A stretch of 9,775 bases of DNA from Bacillota bacterium (GTDB lineage: Bacteria; Bacillota; Clostridia; Acetivibrionales; DSM-1351): the NCBI GenBank assembly GCA_023412275.1, contig JAEYNY010000130.1:1-9775 (forward strand), in the 5' to 3' direction. The position numbers and the translations under genes are program-made. Position 1 is the stretch's first letter, and every line of letters begins with the position of its first letter. The notes under the pieces are model-generated. The model saw only the letters and a program-made list of their open reading frames with translations. It did no database searches and had not been told where the DNA came from. This document shows positions 6,460 to 9,775 of the stretch, one piece after another.

Positions 6460-9400
6460 TTATTTATAAAGTTCTACCAACTTTAATAAATGATCATAAC
6501 GTTCCTTAGCAGCTTTCTCTGATTCTTGGAAGAGCTTATCTGCACGATCAGGGAATGCACGCTGTAAACGAGTATAACGTGTTTCGTTATTTAGGAACTC
6601 TTGATATGTTCCGTCACCTGGCTTTGAGGTTAAAGTAAACGGATTCTTTCCTTCTGCCTTCAAAGCAGGGTTGAATGAGAAGAGGTTCCAGTAACCGGAA
6701 GCAACAGCCTTCTTCATTTCATCCTGACAGTGGTTCATTCCGCCCTTAACTCCGTGGAGTTCACAAGGAGCATAACCGATAATCAATGATGGTCCGTTAT
6801 AAGCTTCTGCTTCAGCAATAACTTTGATTGTCTGATTTGGATTAGCACCAAGAGCAATTTGTGCTACGTATACGTAACCATAACTCATAGCGATTTCAGC
6901 AAGACTCTTCTTACCTATATCCTTACCAGCTGCAGCAAACTGACAAACTTCACCGATATTTGATGCCTTTGATAACTGTCCACCTGTATTTGAGTACATT
7001 TCTGTATCGAATACCATAATGTTTACATTTTCACCGGAAGCAAGTACATGGTCAAGTCCACCGAATCCGATATCATATGCCCATCCGTCACCACCGAGAA
7101 TCCATACAGATTTCTTAGCGAGGTACTGTTTCTTTTCAAGTATTTGCTTGGAAAGCTCACATCCTGCAGCAGCAGCTTTTTCAAGTTCAACTACCAATGC
7201 CTTAGTAGCAGGAGTGTTTTCTCTTGTCATATCCTTTGTTTCAATGAATTTAGCAATAGCAGCTTTTAATTCATCAGAAGACTTATCAGATGCAGCAAGC
7301 TTTTCAATCATAGCTATCGCCTGTTCACGAAGAACTTTTTGTCCTAATTGCATACCGTAACCATGCTCAGCATTATCTTCAAACAATGAGTTTGCCCAAG
7401 CTGGACCCATTTTTGAATCCTTGTTTACTGTATATGGACTAGTAGCAGCAGGACCACCCCATATTGAGGAACATCCTGTAGCATTTGAAATATACATTTG
7501 TTCACCGAACAACTGAGTTACCAAACGAGCATATGATGTTTCAGCACATCCTGCACAGCTTCCTGAGAATTCGAGAAGTGGCTGATTGAACTGTGAACCC
7601 TTAACAGTAGTATCTGCAGGCATTCCAGGTTTCTTGCCAACGTTTGCAACTAAGTAATCGAATACTGGCTGTTCTTCAGCTTGTGATTCCTGAGGAACCA
7701 TCTTGATTGCTTTTTCCTTAACAGGACATACTGTGATACATTCACCACAACCCATACAATCCAAAGGAGATACACTCATAGTAAACTTGTACTCACTAGC
7801 TTTTGGCTTAGTATCAGCTAATTTAATATTAGCAGGAGCTGCCTTTATTTCATCTTCACTCAACATGAATGGACGAATAGTTGCATGTGAACATACAAAT
7901 GCACAACTGTTACATTGTAAGCATAAGTTTGCATCCCATTCAGGAACTAATACAGCAGTACCACGCTTTTCATAAGCAGAAGCACCCTGTTCAAACTGTC
8001 CGTCAGCAATATCAGCAAATGCAGATACTGGGAGGCTATCACCATCCATTAATGCGATTGGATTAAGAAGATTCTTAACCATATCAACTACCTCAGGGCG
8101 GCCTGTAAGTTCAGTTGTTGCAGGATCAGCTTCAGGAGTTGACCATGAAGCAGGAACTTCAACTTTATGAAGTGCACTTACACCTGCATCAATAGCTTTG
8201 TAGTTCATTTCTACAATAGCATCACCCTTCTTGCCGTATGATTTCTTAGCAGCTTCTTTCATGAATTTAATAGCTTCGTCAATTGGCATTACGTTTGCCA
8301 GTTTGAAGAATGCTGATTGAAGGATAGTATTAGTACGTTTGCCCATACCAATTTCCATTGCCTTATCTATAGCGTTGATTGTATATAATTGAATATTGTT
8401 ATCTGCAATATATTTCTTTGCAGCAGCGTTCAATTTAGTATCTAATTCTTCATCAGACCACTGACAGTTGATCATGAAGATTCCGCCTGGCTTAACATCC
8501 TGAACCATCTTGAATCCCTTAACAACGTATGAAGGGTTATGACATGCAACAAAGTCAGCCTGATTTATGTAATATGGACTCTTGATTGGCTTATCACCGA
8601 ATCTAAGGTGAGAAATAGTTACACCACCTGTTTTCTTTGAGTCATATTGGAAATATGCCTGAATATATTTATCAGTGTGATCACCGATAATCTTAGTTGA
8701 GTTCTTGTTGGCACCAACAGTTCCGTCTCCGCCGAGACCCCAGAACTTACATTCAACAGTACCTGCTGCTGCAGTTATAGGAGCTGGCTTAACTTCAGGT
8801 AAGCTTAAATATGTAACATCATCAACAATACCTAAAGTAAAACGTGGCTTTGGAGCATCCTTTTTCAATTCAGTAAATACTGCAAATACTGAAGATGGAG
8901 GAGTATCCTTTGAACCTAAACCATAACGTCCATTGGTTATAACTATATCATTAAGTCCTGCTTCACGGAGAGTTGTAGCAACATCAAGATACAATGGCTC
9001 GCCCAATGCTCCTGGTTCTTTTGTACGATCAAGAACAGCTATTTTCTTTACTGTCTTTGGAAGAACCTTCAGTAAACTACTGGAAACCCAAGGACGGTAC
9101 AAACGAACCTTGATAAGACCAACCTTTTCACCTGCAGCAGTTAAGTAATCTATAACTTCTTCAGCTACGTCACAGAATGAACCCATAGCTACTATAACAC
9201 GGTCAGCATCTGGTGCTCCGTAGTAGTTAAATAAATCATAATTTGTACCCAGTTTAGCATTTACCTTAGCCATGTATTTTTCAACAACAGCAGGTAATTT
9301 ATCATATGCAGTGTTACATGCTTCACGATGTTGGAAGAATATATCTCCATTTTCATGTGAACCACGCATTGATGGCTTTTCAGGGTTTAAAGCGTGCTCA

Positions 9401-9775
9401 CGGAAAGCCTTTATGGAATCCATATCACACATTTCTTTTAAGTCTGCGTAATCCCATGTTTCAATTTTCTGAACTTCGTGGGAAGTACGGAAACCATCAA
9501 AGAAGTTTATAAAAGGAACTTTGCCTTCAAGGGTTGCAAGGTGTGCAACTGCACTTAAATCCATTACTTCCTGTGGATTTGATTCAGCTAACATTGCAAA
9601 ACCTGTTTGACGGCAAGCATATACGTCACTATGATCACCAAATATGTTCAATGCATGTGTAGAAACTGTACGTGCAGAAACGTGGAATACACTAGGAAGT
9701 AATTCACCTGCGATTTTGTACATGTTAGGAATCATCAAAAGAAGACCTTGTGAAGCTGTGAATGTTGTTGTAAGA
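6460..9775 (-). CDS. nifJ: Pyruvate:ferredoxin (flavodoxin) oxidoreductase, N-terminus beyond the right edge
   Basis: This cytoplasmic enzyme oxidises pyruvate with CoA to acetyl-CoA and CO2 and reduces ferredoxin or flavodoxin, the main pyruvate exit in clostridial fermentation. The frame stays open to the last base, and the first visible residues, LTTTFTASQGLLLMIPNMYK, are internal to the family. About 1104 residues are seen; relatives are near 1170, so the true start is missing. In order come the rest of domain I with ARQTGFAML and FFDGFRTSHE, a domain II and gamma-like part (WGLGGDGTVGANKN), a two-cluster ferredoxin domain with CLQCNSCAFVC (about 7890-7920) and CMGCGECITVCP (about 7720-7765), then SCAGCAE for the third cluster. 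The thiamine diphosphate region has GGDGWAYDIGFGG and NTGGQLSKA. A small oddity is Ser in place of the usual Pro after the fourth Cys of the first cluster; all cysteines are kept. It is monocistronic at its 3' end. Identity is secure. Confidence 0.97.
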   Translation of the reverse strand, partial: LTTTFTASQGLLLMIPNMYKIAGELLPSVFHVSARTVSTHALNIFGDHSDVYACRQTGFAMLAESNPQEVMDLSAVAHLATLEGKVPFINFFDGFRTSHEVQKIETWDYADLKEMCDMDSIKAFREHALNPEKPSMRGSHENGDIFFQHREACNTAYDKLPAVVEKYMAKVNAKLGTNYDLFNYYGAPDADRVIVAMGSFCDVAEEVIDYLTAAGEKVGLIKVRLYRPWVSSSLLKVLPKTVKKIAVLDRTKEPGALGEPLYLDVATTLREAGLNDIVITNGRYGLGSKDTPPSSVFAVFTELKKDAPKPRFTLGIVDDVTYLSLPEVKPAPITAAAGTVECKFWGLGGDGTVGANKNSTKIIGDHTDKYIQAYFQYDSKKTGGVTISHLRFGDKPIKSPYYINQADFVACHNPSYVVKGFKMVQDVKPGGIFMINCQWSDEELDTKLNAAAKKYIADNNIQLYTINAIDKAMEIGMGKRTNTILQSAFFKLANVMPIDEAIKFMKEAAKKSYGKKGDAIVEMNYKAIDAGVSALHKVEVPASWSTPEADPATTELTGRPEVVDMVKNLLNPIALMDGDSLPVSAFADIADGQFEQGASAYEKRGTAVLVPEWDANLCLQCNSCAFVCSHATIRPFMLSEDEIKAAPANIKLADTKPKASEYKFTMSVSPLDCMGCGECITVCPVKEKAIKMVPQESQAEEQPVFDYLVANVGKKPGMPADTTVKGSQFNQPLLEFSGSCAGCAETSYARLVTQLFGEQMYISNATGCSSIWGGPAATSPYTVNKDSKMGPAWANSLFEDNAEHGYGMQLGQKVLREQAIAMIEKLAASDKSSDELKAAIAKFIETKDMTRENTPATKALVVELEKAAAAGCELSKQILEKKQYLAKKSVWILGGDGWAYDIGFGGLDHVLASGENVNIMVFDTEMYSNTGGQLSKASNIGEVCQFAAAGKDIGKKSLAEIAMSYGYVYVAQIALGANPNQTIKVIAEAEAYNGPSLIIGYAPCELHGVKGGMNHCQDEMKKAVASGYWNLFSFNPALKAEGKNPFTLTSKPGDGTYQEFLNNETRYTRLQRAFPDRADKLFQESEKAAKERYDHLLKLVELYK

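Noticed and set aside
7019..8066. Several open frames of 60-113 codons on the plus strand opposite the PFOR gene
   Set aside because: They lie antisense to a highly conserved gene, lack good ribosome sites and resemble no family, so they are shadows of its codon pattern.
6460..9738. Treating the PFOR gene as complete from the first in-frame start in the window
   Set aside because: The frame continues to the window edge with family-typical residues before that point, so the start is outside.

Overview
The window looks like chromosomal DNA from a low-GC, anaerobic, spore-forming clostridium. The grounds are the AT-rich base composition, clostridial-type formyltetrahydrofolate synthetase and pyruvate:ferredoxin oxidoreductase, purine-rich Shine-Dalgarno sites, TTG start codons, and two genes related to sporulation families (YabG-like and CotS-like). 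A cellulolytic Ruminiclostridium-type organism fits the protein flavour, but that genus call is a guess.

Layout from left to right. Bases 11-84 carry two back-to-back, perfectly consensus vegetative promoters on the minus strand. They fire out of the left edge, and an rRNA or tRNA operon just outside is the likeliest target. Just upstream of them on the same strand is a short gene (109-354) that resembles only the N-terminal domain of the spore protease YabG. After an AT-rich gap comes fhs (plus strand, probable TTG start at 621) with its own terminator. Next is a two-gene plus-strand operon (2441-3942) encoding an ECF sigma factor and a membrane-anchored anti-sigma factor, also closed by a strong hairpin terminator.

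The right half is all minus strand: a CotS-like kinase-fold protein whose metal-binding Asp is replaced (4001-4984), a multi-pass GT-C type glycosyltransferase (5142-6335), a strong terminator (6410-6446), and pyruvate:ferredoxin (flavodoxin) oxidoreductase. The last gene runs off the right edge, so its first residues (roughly 80, judged from the family) are not seen.

Functionally, PFOR (pyruvate to acetyl-CoA, CO2 and reduced ferredoxin) and Fhs (ATP-dependent entry of formate into the folate C1 pool) are central fermentative metabolism. They are separate transcription units here. The sigma/anti-sigma pair is a self-contained envelope-signal module with unknown targets. The CotS-like and glycosyltransferase genes could both act at the spore or cell surface, but that link rests only on adjacency.

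No gene-free stretch exceeds 300 bases; the longest (355-620) holds only a modest promoter candidate and the fhs ribosome binding site. I do not see a clearly new biological system. The points most worth a second look are the tandem promoters with an inverted repeat across them, the truncated YabG-like gene next to them, and the degenerate CotS-like kinase site.
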